Shown: positions 1-13,447, numbered from the stretch's first letter. The stretch is DNA of 62,466 bases from Glomus cerebriforme (GCA_003550305.1 QKYT01000054.1:107453-169918); one strand, 5' to 3'. Program-made: numbers and translations. The notes: generated from the letters alone by a model not told the origin.

Positions 1-420
1 GAAAAAAACAGTCGAATCGTCGTCTTTGAAAGTTCTCCAGACTTCTCCGTCATAAATATCAGTCAAAATGTTATCCATCTTTGACCGAGTTGCCCAATGT
101 CTGAGAGAACTTTCGAAACCAGATNGANGAAGCATTNTTGNCAATTGATTATTAATTCNGGCAAACGGATATATCAATTCAGGCCGAATTATGATCGAAG
201 CATCTAATGATTTTGTTAGTNGAGATAAAGGTTCTTGGCACAAATTCAATCGACGGGTTGATGAATTGGGAAACTCAACATGANNACATTTCATAATTGC
301 AGGAGTTACACCTTGACGAAAGTTTTCTACTTCATCCTTTTCATAAAGCTTGTGGCATTTCGGGCAAGGTACAAGGGCCTGAAATTGGTCTTTCAAACCA
401 AGCTTCAGAGTTTAGTTAGA
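1..420 (-). pseudogene. Plavaka/CACTA-type transposase, 5' part, cut by window edge
   Basis: Reading leftward from about 420 there is one continuous reading frame of about 135 codons, interrupted only by ambiguous bases. It starts with a zinc-ribbon-like pattern (PCPKCHKLY, then a second Cys/His pair), continues through a KSLDASIIIRPELIYPFA-type stretch and ends with LTDIYDGEVWRTFKDDD at the window edge. This order (CPKC knuckle, RR.N.C, then TDIYDGxVWKxF) is what I know from Plavaka/Tnp2-like DDE transposases of fungi; the catalytic domain would lie outside the window. Seven or more N bases mean the copy cannot be called intact. The codons right of 420 hit a stop soon, so either an intron or the break-off of a truncated copy lies there. 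Alternative: another KDZ/Tnp2-type family. Family call is moderately sure; the exact start is unknown. Confidence 0.7.
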
Positions 421-3400
421 ACTTCTAACTTTTCAACTTTTAATTTATTTATATTTAAAATATTATTAATATTAAATACAATATACTTATATTAATATTA
501 TTAAGAAAATAATTGTTTAAAACTTACTTGGTACATCTTTTATTGGTATACCAACCCAATATTAAAAAAACTCTCTCATATTTTATGTTATGTGGCATAA
601 TAGATAATATTTTTAATATTAATTTCTATATATAATTTTCTTCATCTGACACAGGATTGCACATATGTCAGATGATAATATTATTATGATCACTAAAAGG
701 ATAATTAAATTCAATTTCTTTTAAGTAAAAAGACCAAATTTGAAAAACTAATCAAGCAGAAGAATTTTTTTATGGCTAAAAGATATATATTATGAAAAAT
801 AATTGGATATAATCCTTTTCCTAAATAATATAAAGAAGTTAATTCTTGATACATTTTAATTCAAAAAAATTAAAAAAAATTTACCTCTGTATAGTAGATG
901 AAATAAGTATGCTAAAATATATAGATCAATATTAAATTGTTATCAATGCTTATTAAAAAGCTTTATATATTTGTGTTTAAATTCATAATCAGAAACAGGT
1001 GGAAATGAATTGATTTTTTGTGAAAGTTTAATTAATTCAATAAAACAGTTTGCAAGAGATATTATCTTAAATATTAATATTTTAATAATACATTTTACCA
1101 GTTCTAGCAGGGTATTTATAGCTTTCATATCAATTAAAAAGATCAGCTTAAATGAATTTTGTAACTTCTGAATTGAATTTTTCCAGATTTTTTTCTAATA
1201 TCTAATTTATTGTGAAAGTTAAAATACTTATAATACAAACAATTAAGAAAATATATAATTATTTTTACTTCTTTTAGTATTTGCTCAAGACACAAAATAA
1301 AATTAGTATAGTTTCAAGTGGTAGTTTATTTGGTTATAATATAATTTTTTAATCTGCCCCCTTTTATTTCTTTTGTAATTTTTTATGAAGTTTCTTTTTA
1401 GCTTGATGTAAATTTTGAAATATTTAACAATTCTGTGATATTTTGAAATTATATCAATGTTGAATGATATTTACAAATATCAGTTAAGATTAAGTTTATA
1501 TGGTAAGCTATACAATGAATTGGTAATATATATTTATATTGCTCAGAAATTTTCTTTTTTGCTACTGTATATTGATTTGAGACAACAGCTGCAAAAATTT
1601 TTTACACCAATCATTGATTATTTTATCTAACTGATTTGTGAAAAAATTTGCTATATGGGAGTTTGCAAAAAGATTTTTAATACTATAAATTATTTCTTTC
1701 AGTCAGATATAATAATTATAAATGCATATAAGAATTGCCCTAAAGGCTAGTCCAGCCATCAAAGCCTAATTTAAAATATATTATTTAATAATTTATTACA
1801 AGTATTTAGTATAAATATTACAATTAATGCTTATCTAATATTAAATTTTTTGTTCTTTTTAGCATTAAATACTGATCTATTATGATGTTAGCTAATTCTA
1901 TATATAAAAAATCTTTTGATAAAGTATGTGCAGATAGTAGCTTATATTCCAAACATAAACTTTTTATTATATTAATAAAGAAGAGATGTTTTATGAGACA
2001 AAAAGAAAATCATAATAGATGAAAAATTTAGCTATTGTCTAATTACAAATTAGCTGTCTAGCTGGTTTAATAAAATCTGATTGTCCATATTTTGTGATTG
2101 ATTATTAATAAAATTTTATTTTTTTTATTAATCTTACTTCACATTTTATTTTTATGGTTTGGTTTTCACCATGTGTTTTTACAATAAGTAAAAATTTTTC
2201 TTTAATTTCAATAGGTATTTTATGGTAATTAAGTACTAAATTGCTTCTATACTATTTGGTTTACTATATTTTTGACTCCATGGATAATAATTATATTTAA
2301 ACTTTGGTAACTATCTTTTTTTTTTTAGAAATAAAAAAGTTTTAAACTTTTTTTTAGTTTTTACCCTGATTTAGCAATTGTTTTATTTAGTTTTTATGCA
2401 GAATAAGATAATGACATTTCACTTATTAATATTTCACTCATTTTTTTATTTTTATTTTTTTAGGTAAACTCATTTTGTTAAAACAAAGAAAAAAATAAAA
2501 AAAAATTAAATATTGCTACTTGCTAGTATATGTATTACCTATTATATGATACTGTAATAGTGTAACTCCATTTTTAATATGTATTATGTAATATATCAAT
2601 TCAATATATTTGTCAAAATCAATACGTCTGTTAAAATGCAATATGTCTGTTATAATGCAATATGTCATTATATCAAAAAAAAAATCTATGACAAAATTAA
2701 TTATAGTAGATTTTTACAGATATAATGTCAAAATCATAATTAATTCATAAAAAAGTATATCTGCAAATAGCATTAACAGTTTTTGTTTATCTATAGTGCT
2801 AAGATATAATTTATCTTCATAGGCATATATTGTTATTACAAGAGAGTAACTATTTTTAAAAGTTTTAATAATTTTTTACAAATTTCTTTACTTATAAATT
2901 GATAACTTAAAGATTTGGCTAAGTTAATTATATAATTATATATAAATTTTATATTAATTTTTAAAGGATAATTTAATTCAAAGTACTAGCATTTTAACCA
3001 AAGATGAATAGTTGCAGTATACTTATATTCTATAATTAAGACAAACTTTAACATTTTACTTCATGTTTTTCTTATTTTTCCTTCACTTTGTTGCTATAAA
3101 TATAATATCTTATCTCACGAAATAACACTTGTTTTTCTTTTATTTTATAGTACTTAATTTTTGGCATTATTGTTTTTAATTTCAACTCAGATGCTTTAAA
3201 TCATTCACATACTTTTTTTTTATTCTTAACATCTACATATGCATCTAGCTTAAATTGCAGTATTGTGAAGTTTTTAGCAATTTAATATGATAGTAATTTT
3301 TTATAATTTTCAATTAAATATGTGTAATATTAAGGAATTGTTAATTTTAAAAGTACTGGTAAAGAATTCCAAGAAAGTATCTAATGATAAAATGATAAAC

Positions 3401-4958
3401 ATGAAATAAATGCATGAAAATCATTGCTATTTAACAAATTAATAAATATTGCTATACATAATATAATAATAATCAATTCTATCTATATATAGCAAATAGT
3501 TATATACTCACATTTTTAATATAACATTATGTAATAACATAATAATTAAAGTTTATCTATTATAGTAGTTTAATTTATTATGATAATTTACTTTAATATA
3601 ATATTTAATTTATAGTGTATATTTAGTATGTTAAAATTAATTTATAGTGTATATTAGATTTGGTTTTTTTTATTTTAAAAATATATTTATGTCTAAAAAG
3701 ACTTTAAGTATAAAAAAATATGTAACCTGTAAAATATTTTGTGAAGTACAGTATTTTCTGTGATGTCCATATTGTTTCATAAATCATAACTTAAGTTGTT
3801 TAACTTAATTTCTTTGTGATAAATTAGCAATTATATTATTTCATAAAGATAAAAAAATAGGTTATAAGTATTAAAAAGAAGTTTAACAATATTTCTAATA
3901 AAAATAACTATCTTTAGTTTTATGTTTAAAGATAAGAGTATAAAAAAATAAGCATGATAAGTGAGATATATTTATTAGTGTGATATGATAATCATAAGTG
4001 TTTTGATTGGACTGATTATGTGATCATAGCTGTGATGCTGATCTGACCATAGTAAAATATTTGTCATACTGTATTACACCTTTCATTCTTTATTTTTACT
4101 AAATATTCAACAGTTAAAAACTTATTTATTATACCCTTATTTATTATATGATTAATTTTCTAATGCTATAATTATGGCCAAAAGTTACATGAGGTGAAAT
4201 TTTTTTGTGGTGATATAGGAGTAAATTGTGATACTATGGATGTGCTACTAATCTGGCATACATTTCAAAAGGATCTCTAAATATCAGTATGACGCATATA
4301 TAAATCTTCATTTTTGACATTCATATAAGTGTACATTAAAATTTTAATATAAAGTGTACACAAATCTTAAAATTTATTATTTTATGTACTACAGATAACA
4401 TAGCAGGTTTTCGTATTATCACAGTATTGATCACTTTGCCAATCACTTTTTTTTTCATATAAAAAAAATTTTAATGAAGTGATATGTAAAAATAAATTAC
4501 AAAATCTAAATGAGNCATGTGATTTTGAATTATGTAAGTTGTTTAACACAAGTGTGCGTATTTTTATTAGCTAGATTTCATGATATTACACAAAACTTAA
4601 GATNGTNATATCTTTACTATTTTAATTTAATAGNNNCACAAAAAATTTAATAGCGAAAACCAACTGCATATTTCAACATTTTAAACCCATTTTAANCNNC
4701 TTGCAAAATAATTTGAATATTGNANAGGTAATTTGGAAGTTACATATATGTTAAAGTTTCGCACAAAATAGTAATATTATACTTTTTGATTATTTTTATT
4801 TACTCAGTATTTATTCTTATTTAATACAACTACTTTTTTTTTATTTTTTTAGAAGTTTGCTTCTGTAATAGTCTATTAAAATAAATAAAGCAACAAGGTA
4901 AATGGTTTGGCCAAATATTTTTATATTTTTACAGAATAAACGATAAGTTTTTCAGTAC
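421..4958. other. AT-rich intergenic DNA, no gene seen
   Basis: About 4.5 kb of A/T runs with stops in all frames; the short open stretches here show no domain, no codon bias and no splice-supported extension. Isolated N bases occur around 4515-4730. I found no tRNA-like or transposase-like segment. Confidence 0.6.
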
Positions 4959-5490
4959 CACTGGTCAAAAACTGATCTATCTTACAGATATCTTATAAAT
5001 ATCGGATACCCAAAATGCAGAAAATCTGCTATATATTGGGTACCCAATATGTATACTATAGAATTAAAAAAATACAATTTATTAATTATCTCGCTATCCA
5101 GTGATCATAAAAAGATGAAATATAGCTCATTCGATTCGCCTCACTGAGACGTATCAAATGGTACTAATTTTGCATTTCTAGGTATGATAGATGCTGAGAT
5201 ATTTGATAAATTGGCATTTTTTGTTTATTTTTTTACGATTTATTGAATATCTTAGCATCTATTACACCTAGAAATGACCATTCGATACGTTTCAGTGAGG
5301 CAAATTAAATGAGCTATATTTCATCTTTTTATGATCACTGGATAGCAAGATAATTAATAAATTGTATTTTTTAATTCTATAGTATACATATTGGGTACCC
5401 GATGTATAGCAGATTTTCTGCATTTTGGATACCCGATATTTATAAGATATCTGTAAGATATCTGTAAGATAGATCAGTTTTTGACCAGTG
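4959..5490. mobile_element. MITE family A, copy 1 (532-bp near-perfect inverted repeat)
   Basis: The element begins CACTGGTCAAAAACTGATC and ends with its reverse complement (GATCAGTTTTTGACCAGTG). The two arms are complementary for about 250 bases each, with a short AT-rich centre near 5220, so the single strand would fold into a long hairpin. There is no coding capacity. A TA dinucleotide lies at or within a base of each end, which suggests Tc1/mariner-type TA targeting. A second copy of the same length sits at 20933-21465. Each arm holds an internal block near 5084-5107 (inverted at about 5332-5355) that recurs in the two other MITE families of this window. Confidence 0.9.
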
Positions 5491-7366
5491 TACAGAATTT
5501 TTGGAATTTTTTCTTTTTCTTTTTATAATAAACTAATTATATATTTTTTTTCTCATTTCTTTTAGAAGTTATTTTGTAAGATTCATTAGTTTCATTATAT
5601 TAAGAGCTTAAACAGTATTAAATGAAAAGAAATTTTATAGTTTTTTATTGTGATAAGAAATATAATTTAAATTTTGCTGATTTTAGTAATATATTCATTA
5701 ATTTTTCATCACTTATACACATATACTAAATAAATTATTTTACATTCATTTGAAAAAAGAAATTCTACCCTAATTTTAGAATTAAAGATTATTCAGATTG
5801 AATTGCTACATATAGTAATATTAATAATTAAATGAAAAAAATTGGAAATTAATATGTTGGACAAAATATAGAGTTAGATTAGTGTACTACGTGTTATTTT
5901 TAGCTTGACTCTTCATATCTGGAGGGTACCCATATGCATAAAAAATTAAAAAAAAATGATACTTTTGAATGACGCTATTATGACTTTATCAATAGGCAAA
6001 TCGTGAATAACTGAAAAATGGTTTGCAATCAGCTGATTCCCATTTTGTTTACTGGTTAAAGTATCTCTCATACAGCTATTTTGAACGAAAGTAATACAAC
6101 TGGTAATTGAATTCATATGAATTTTAATTTTTAAATAGAACTCAGTTTGCCCTTTCAAAAAAATGTAGAATCATGTCTCTAGCATACATGTATATCAAAT
6201 TATTTACAATTTTGCTAAAAGAATTATATTCCATCCTAAATATAAATGGATAGTACATATTAAAGTCCCCCATTTTTTTCCCAATTTTAATAAAATTTTA
6301 GATACAAATATACCAAATTAATATTTATAATGATGGAAAGTTTGAGATACATTTATTATGTAAGATTTTAATTTGCTAAGACATTTATATAAAAAAAAAT
6401 ATGTAGATTGTGTTAAATTAAATAGTTATTACATATGAAAGTTAATCAATAATAAATGGATTTTAATAAAAATAAGTATGATTAAAGTTTAAAATAAAAT
6501 TAATATGTTTGCAGAATTTGAGAATATACANGTATGTAAAATTTTTCAAAAGAATCAATATAATGTCTCATAACGATATCTTATATCATGTGATAAAATT
6601 GAAAATGATCGGCAAATTTCATGTGATAATATAGAAAGCCTGCTATGCTACTACAGATAAGGTTGCCTGCTGAAACTAGGAGGTTTAGGCAGGCAACTAT
6701 AACTACAGAACTTTAAATAGAAATTTTACTTTATAATAAAGTGTACAAATTAAGTTTAATCAAAAATTATAATAATGTATGATAAAGTTTATTAATAAAT
6801 TTAATACAAAAAAAACTATTTTAAAAGTTATTCATTATCATTAGAATTATTTTTTCTTGTTTGCATGATTTTTTCTACTTCTTTAATAGATTGTTTAAGT
6901 TCATAAGATTTTTCAATAAAATGTACATATTGAAGATCATCATTTTTTCTAACCAGTGAGAAGTACCATGATAGTATATATATTTACCATTTATAACCAT
7001 ACATCATCTTTATGTTATGTACTACGAATTGATCTGATAAAGTTAATAACTGTACACCAATCTTATTAATTATTAAATATACATTATAAGTCAAGCCGCA
7101 TCACCATCAAAAAAGGAAATTTAGGTAACCGTACACCAAACCTCTCAAAAAATTAGCCTAAGTGTACGACAAACGGTTTATGTATATATTCAGGGGCCCT
7201 TTTCAGACGTGCGATTTTCATGTGTATGATCGGCGTGTGCATTATCTGATTAACTTTTAAATTCAAAAAATTTTTGATTCTTTGATCCCAAACTATAATA
7301 GGTATGTGAATTCGATTATTTTTTCGAATTTTAACATTCTAGAGTTCAAGATTTTTTTTTTACAAA
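5491..7366. other. AT-rich intergenic DNA with one GC-richer hairpin
   Basis: Upstream flank of the permease gene. No gene is seen. The only structured item is an imperfect 15-bp stem with a 6-base loop at 6662-6697 (GTTGCCTGC against GCAGGCAAC). The stretch just before 7367 is T-rich and probably carries the promoter and 5' leader of the next gene. Confidence 0.5.
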
Positions 7367-9095
7367 ATGACCTTTGACATCAACTTTCCATTACTTTATC
7401 AAGCCTCAGCGAACAATACTTGTCATCGAGATTCTAGTAAAATTGATGACGCTCCACTCGAATGGTATCATGTAGGAATAGCTTCAGCGTTTATTCTTAT
7501 AAACGGTATATAGAAATTTAATTGCCTTTTACATATTTATTTATATATTAAATTTTCTCTTGTAAATATCATAGGTATAATTTCTATATCGTTTGGTTTA
7601 CACTTAGAAAGATCTTTATTTGTCAGCGCGGTTCGATGTATAGTACAATTGACCTTAATGGTTTGTTACAATGTTTTTCATCTGATATTCTGATTTATGA
7701 CTAAATATCGACTAAATATCGCATTTATTGATTTATTTACAATTGCACAATTAGGGCTTGGTTCTTGAAGATGTTTTCAGAGCACAGAATCCTTTTATTG
7801 TTCTAGCAATGATACGTATGTCTAATAATTTACTTTTACAATCAAATTATTATTTTATTTATAACTTCATTAATTAAATTCTTTTAGTTTTACTTGTTTT
7901 TCTCGGGGCTAATGAGATCGTGTTTAACACGAGCAAGAAGAGACACACTGGAATGGTATAAATATATAAGAACACATTATAATGTTGATTTATAAAATCA
8001 TTAATGATATATCCTGATTTTGTAAATTTGGTAGTTTTTTTCTGTCCTTTTTTCACTGGGATTAAGTACTATGATAATTGGCACTATTGGTAAGCAACAT
8101 CTAATATTTAGTATATTTTATATGATTTGTCACATAAAAAAAATCAACTGATTTCTTGTTAAATGAAGGGTCGCGTTACGCTTTGAATCAAGAAAGATTT
8201 TGGGACCCACAGATATTCATTCCAACAATGGGCATGCTTCTCGGGAATTGTATGTCCGCAATAGCCGTTGCCACGTCTTTTGCTCTTAATCAATTCAGGT
8301 AATTGTATTAGTTAGTATTAATAGTAATGCTGATTACGCATTCTGCATTAATTGTTGTTGATTTTTTATTTTATTCATTGTTATATTCTAACATGTTAGT
8401 GAACAAAAAGAAAAGATAGAAATGTACTTGTCATATGGTGCTTCTCGATGGGAAGCTGGTCGTCCAGTTGCAGTTGAAGCGATAAGATTAGCTATGTTAC
8501 CTACTATTAATTCTATGAGGTAACTTATAACAATTTTATTATTATTATTATTATATTTCTTTATTAACCTTATATTTTATAATTTCAGTATTATTGGTTT
8601 GATTTCTATTCCAGGTGATTTATTGTATTTTCTTCTTAATGAAGAATAATTTTCGTTTATAATCTAAATAATAAATTATTTTCATGAAATGAATTAGGTA
8701 TGATGACTGGTCAAATTATTGGTGGTGCGCCTATAATGGTTGCTGTTAAATATCAACAGATTATTATGTTTATGATATCTGCATCTACAGCATTAGGAGT
8801 TTTAACTACAATTTTTGTAAGTACATAAATTTAGTTTTTAATATTTAATTGCAAGTATTTAATCATCTTTTTTTTCATAAAGGTATGCATGTTCTCTTGT
8901 ATTGATAATTCACATCGACTAAGAAACGATAGAATATCAACTTCAAAACCGTGGATTTTTGTCAAGAAGGATGAATTATTAAATAATATCAAACGTGGTA
9001 TAGTTGGCTTAAAAGATATTTTATTATGTTGCTTCATAAAAAAAGCCGATTTAGAAGAGGAATCATTAGGATTATTAAATAATAGAAATTCATAA
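7367..9095 (+). CDS. UPF0014-family membrane permease (FetB/ALS3-STAR2-like)
   Basis: Ten exons join in frame: 7367-7505, 7575-7660, 7755-7815, 7888-7955, 8035-8089, 8169-8298, 8400-8519, 8589-8614, 8698-8816, 8883-9095, giving about 338 residues. The product is hydrophobic with about seven membrane segments. Family hallmarks visible are an EWYHVG start of the first helix, RCIVQLTLMGLVLEDVF, FIPTMGMLLGN, an EAIR motif after a cytosolic stretch ASRWEAGRPV, and PGMMTGQIIGGAPI near the C-terminus. UPF0014 proteins are the membrane half of ABC exporters (bacterial FetB, plant ALS3/STAR2, linked to iron, aluminium or UDP-sugar handling). No ATPase domain is present, so a separate nucleotide-binding partner is expected. 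The charged C-terminal tail of about 60 residues has no recognisable domain. Substrate is not deducible. It converges tail-to-tail with the NELF-C/D gene 270 bases away. Confidence 0.9.
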
Positions 9096-9367
9096 TCTTT
9101 CATTTATTAAATCATTTATTAATTCTTAGTGTGTAGTTTTATGAGTTCGATAATAAACGAATAAAAATTCTAGTGATATGCTTTTATAATATATATTCCT
9201 TATATAAATGTTATATATTATGTAAATGGATTATGAATTTATGATTCAATTGTACATTTAACAATATATACAAATTAATTCTTTGATAAAGTTAGAGAAA
9301 AGTGAGGGATGGATAATTATTTTTCCTGAAAGAATTCTAGACCTCATTGTACTCAATTAAAACCCAA

Positions 9368-12300
9368 TTAAACTGAACCGAAACATTTTTTCAGTTTAGT
9401 AATAGCATAAAAGATTTCTTTATCATTCAAACTTTGAGGACAATCAGCTAAATTCAAAAAGTGTTGTTAGAACTTATAAAAATAAATAAATAGATCAAAA
9501 AGGTAGATTTAACATACTAAGGAATTGTCTAATCAGTATTCTTGTATTTGAATCTGATTGAGCTTCTAAGACAACGTCATTTGGTTCAATCAACTTTATC
9601 ATTATACAATAAAAATCTTTTGAATAAGGTGGCCCAATCATTTGAACGACCTAAAAATAAAGAAAAGATTTTATATGTAACTTTATAATTCGTGCGATCC
9701 AGATAACTGGAAACAAGGCTATTTTTCATGAATTTTAACCATAGCCTCCAATAAGCTTGTAAAAATATAAATAATGCAGGGTCATAATGTCAAATTATAT
9801 GGAAATCTCTATACTGTAACACATGAAGTTTGTGAGACTATTATGGTCGAGTTTTCTTTTTTTGGATGCAACACAAAATCGCACCCTATATATAGAGGAA
9901 CACACTTACCCTTTTGATAAAATAAATTAACAACTTCTCCTCCAATCTTTTTGCTTGCTTTTCAATATACGACATGACTTGTATAACAAATCCAAGTTGT
10001 ATCAAGTAAATCATTCGATCCAATAATTGTTGTCGCAAGCCAAACTGTAAATTTAAAAAATGTAAATGAGATACGTGTAAATCAAATTATTCCATATTAT
10101 TAACATAACCAAATTACTATACAGGACCATAATTTCCGGTGTAAGTTTCCATGCGTTTTCAAATTCACCTTTAAACGCGTTAAAAACGTGTGTTCGCTGG
10201 TAAGGATGACGAAATGCAATCTTCCAATCGAGATTATATATTAAATAATATTATAATTAAAAAGAGTACTTCGGAAAAAAAGAGACAAATATTAATATAT
10301 GATTTTTTTTATACCTCCTCAAGCAGCAAATGAGGGGTCGGCACTTCGTGATGTTTGAAATGTTTCTCATAAAACGACGTGTCGCGTAAAAGATGCCTAA
10401 TCCAAAAAATTAATGCCATTGAAGCTATCGGAGTGCTATACTCAAAACATAATAAAATTCAAGTTATTCAAAATAAAAAACAGTCATTTTCATAAGAAAG
10501 CAACTCACTCCATATATTCCAAAATTTCTTTAACAATGCTACCAAATTCAGTAGTCGTTGCACCTTTTTTAGATACTGCAGCCTCGAGTTTTTTAAGTGT
10601 TGTAAAGGTACTTTCAACTTGTGAAGAATCAATCTATATAAACGATATTATTAATATAACGTTAATTTTAATGCGGTTATATTAAGCAAAACATATACAA
10701 ATATTTTACCTCTCCATTCGTTAATTCCTTGGCACTTGAAGCAAAAGCTGCTAAATATAAATATTTTTCCTTAAGATCTTGCTTCAAGTTTTTGTTTTTC
10801 TCGGAGGGCACGAATATATTATTCAATAACCAATCTAAAATATTTCATAAAAATTATAGAAATTGAATGTAAGATTTGTTTGATTGACACAATTAAAAGA
10901 AATAAAATTAAATTTAAATCAAATAAATACGCTACATACAAAGTAATTGAGGATCGCGCAAAAATATAGGGGAAGGTGGTGTAGCAGAATTATATTGCCT
11001 ATGTAACTACAGTAAGCAACCCCCAAAAGAATAAGAATACGAAAAAAAAAAAAAATTAAAAAACATAACAGTATATTATAGTAATAATTTAATACCGCGA
11101 CTACATCTCCAGGTGTTGGCGGTATATGTACAATATATGCTGCAATAGTAGTTGGTGGCGCCGATAGTAAATTTCTCAAAGTTATCACAAGATCATTTCT
11201 AATAGTTTAAAACAATATATATTAGATTAAACTTTAAAAATAAAATTTTCAGAAATGATTGTATGTACCGGCCATCAATAACACCTTTTTCCAACTCTTT
11301 CGCCAACTTTCTTAGTGGGTAACCATTTGGTACTTGAATCAACCGCTTTATTAAAGTTTGAACAAAAAGATACGTATGTGGGTGCTGACTTGCCGTTTTC
11401 TATATAAATAAAGTGAAATTAATATATTTTTTTTTAAAAAAATATGCATATAAAATAGAAATACCCACCACTAAATCTGGTAAAAATTTAGATAAACTAG
11501 CATCATCTGCGTTTAATAACGTATTAAATTGATCAAGCAAAACTTTTGAATACACCCCGATATATGTTGATGCAGTTTTGAGATGCTTTATTTCACCAAC
11601 ATAACCTCGATCCGCTATTTTCTAATAAATAATACATTCCTTATAAGAAAGTTAACAATTTAACAAACTAAATGGTTGACAGGTTACCTGAATCAAAACG
11701 TTCAAAAATTGACTATCGGGATTTTTCTCTGAAAGTTCATATATCATTTTACGCCATTCAGCTTTATCTATAAGTTCTAACACCGGATTTAAGGACTACG
11801 AATTGATAAAAATAAATCGGTTAATTTCTTAGTATAAATCTAAGGTGATACAGATTAAAATAATTACCCTGCCATTTGTTAAAAGTGTTTCGTCTATTTT
11901 CTTGGCATCATACTTTGCCTTTAATACTTTTTTCAAACATTCGAACCCTTCTTCACGACCTCTTGCCGTTGGATCATCTGGATTATATGAACTAGGGTCG
12001 GCAAAGGCATTTATCATACTCATTAAGACATTAGCTCTGCTAGGGTAACCTCTATATGAAACGACAAGCGAAGAAAATATTGCTGTAGATCCTTCGGTTG
12101 CAATTTCAAGATAATCACGCACCGCATCTTGAATTCCTGGTTCAAAAAGGGAATCTAAAGAAATAATACAACATTTAATAAATGAGATAGTTTTGTTTAA
12201 CAATCATTTTATACAATAGGTAACCTGGTCTTAATACTCTTTGTACTGTTTTTCTTATAGCATCGTGACTAGGGTCTATCGGATTAATATCGAAGGACAG

Positions 12301-12557
12301 TACATTATATTGCCTCAAAAAACTTGACATAAAACCAATGAATTCTCGTTCGGTACCGTCAAGCTACAAAGAAATGTACAATAGTGGTAAAGATAAATAA
12401 TAAAAAAAAACTAAACGTGAAATTTAACGCGTATATAACGAAAGGAAAAAGGCAAAGGAACAGTTCTTACATTAACTCCTAACTTTGACTTTAAAAACTC
12501 AGTTACTTCAGGATCATCGCGAAGTAACTTTTGATTTTGATAAAAATTATTGAACAT
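9368..12557 (-). CDS. NELFCD: TH1/NELF-C/D-like negative elongation factor subunit
   Basis: Fifteen exons in frame on the minus strand: 12557-12471, 12363-12225, 12154-11868, 11795-11688, 11621-11469, 11399-11269, 11198-11096, 11006-10940, 10834-10710, 10633-10509, 10435-10315, 10220-10128, 10044-9910, 9650-9518, 9447-9368. They predict about 628 residues, close to the roughly 590 of animal NELF-D. It is an all-helical, soluble-looking protein. The C-terminal half carries the pattern I know from TH1 proteins: HLLLEEIAFRHP, then QQLLDRMIYLIQLGFVI, VMSYIEKQAKRLE, and VVQMIGPPYSKDFY. In animals this subunit sits in NELF, which pauses RNA polymerase II near promoters. The intron after 10128 has an unusual GTCCTG donor, chosen because the neighbouring alternative breaks the frame. 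The 149-bp spacer to RPS23 is probably a shared bidirectional promoter. Family assignment is from remembered motif order, not a search. Confidence 0.8.
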
Positions 12558-12706
12558 TTTGGTAAATATATTGGCGAAACAAAAGAGCAAACTATCGTGA
12601 TTTTATTTATATATCATTGTTGTTACACAATCACTTTATATCCAGCCAATAGCTAGAGTTGTATAAAACGAAAAAAAAAATTTTCATTTCATCTGAATAA
12701 TTAATA
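12558..12706. promoter_or_regulatory. Probable bidirectional promoter between NELF-C/D-like gene and RPS23
   Basis: Only 149 bases separate the two divergent start codons. The spacer holds short A and T tracts and both 5' leaders. No individual factor site could be named with confidence. Confidence 0.5.
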
Positions 12707-13447
12707 ATGGGTAAGTTATAGCTAAATAATAAATATTAATCATTGAAATAAACATTTACTAAGATAACTTATTGAATTTGTTTTATATTAGGTAAAGGAA
12801 AACCCAGAGGATTGCAAAGTGCTCGTAAATTACGCACACACCGTCGTGAAGAACGATGGGCTGATAAAGCCTATAAAAAGAGGGCATTAGGTACCGCTTA
12901 TAAATCTTCACCGTTTGGCGGTTCCTCTCACGCCAAAGGCATTGTACTTGAAAAAATGTAACTTTTTTATTATCTGATCATCTTTCTGATCTAAAATCAA
13001 AACTTAAATTTTATTCTCGCCATTTTCATGTTGTCCGAAAAAGTGGAGTAGAAGCAAAACAACCAAATTCTGCTATTCGCAAATGTGTTCGAGTTCAGTT
13101 AATTAAAAATGGAAAGAAAGTTACAGCTTTCGTCCCCAATGATGGTTGTTTGAATTATGTAGATGAAAACGATGAAGTTCTGATTGCTGGATTTGGTCGT
13201 AAAGGTCGTGCTGTAAGTATCTGATCATTCTTTTAAAATTTTAACCAGATTCAACCGTCTGATTATAATAATTTTGTAGATCGGAGATATTCCTGGAGTT
13301 CGTTTCAAAGTGGTCAAAGTCTCCGGTGTATCGCTCCTTGCTCTGTAAGTACATCGTTTAATTATTATTACTCTTTGATGAATAAGCTTATTAATAGATT
13401 TAAGTATTTATAGATATAAAGAAAAGAAAGAAAAGCCTCGGTCTTAA
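12707..13447 (+). CDS. RPS23: 40S ribosomal protein S23 (uS12)
   Basis: Five exons: 12707-12710 (ATGG only), 12792-12957, 13044-13212, 13280-13344, 13414-13447, predicting 145 residues, the usual eukaryotic length. The sequence runs [14 protein letters not shown], then [20 protein letters not shown], then [18 protein letters not shown] and [20 protein letters not shown]. The KQPNSAIRK loop is the universally conserved decoding-centre loop of uS12, whose proline is hydroxylated in other eukaryotes. S23 sits in the small subunit at the decoding site and is essential for accuracy. The first intron splits the start codon from the rest after four bases, a common ribosomal-protein arrangement. The acceptor before 13044 (AAAAAG) is weak but is the only one that restores the invariant frame. 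Clearly intact. Confidence 0.98.

Noticed and set aside
11845..12048. Plus-strand frame inside the NELF-C/D-like gene
   Set aside because: Shadow of the third exon; the minus strand has conserved content and consistent splicing.
9368..12557. Idea that the minus-strand 15-exon gene is a Ufd2-type E4 ubiquitin ligase
   Set aside because: No U-box at the C-terminus; the C-terminal motif order fits TH1/NELF-C/D instead.
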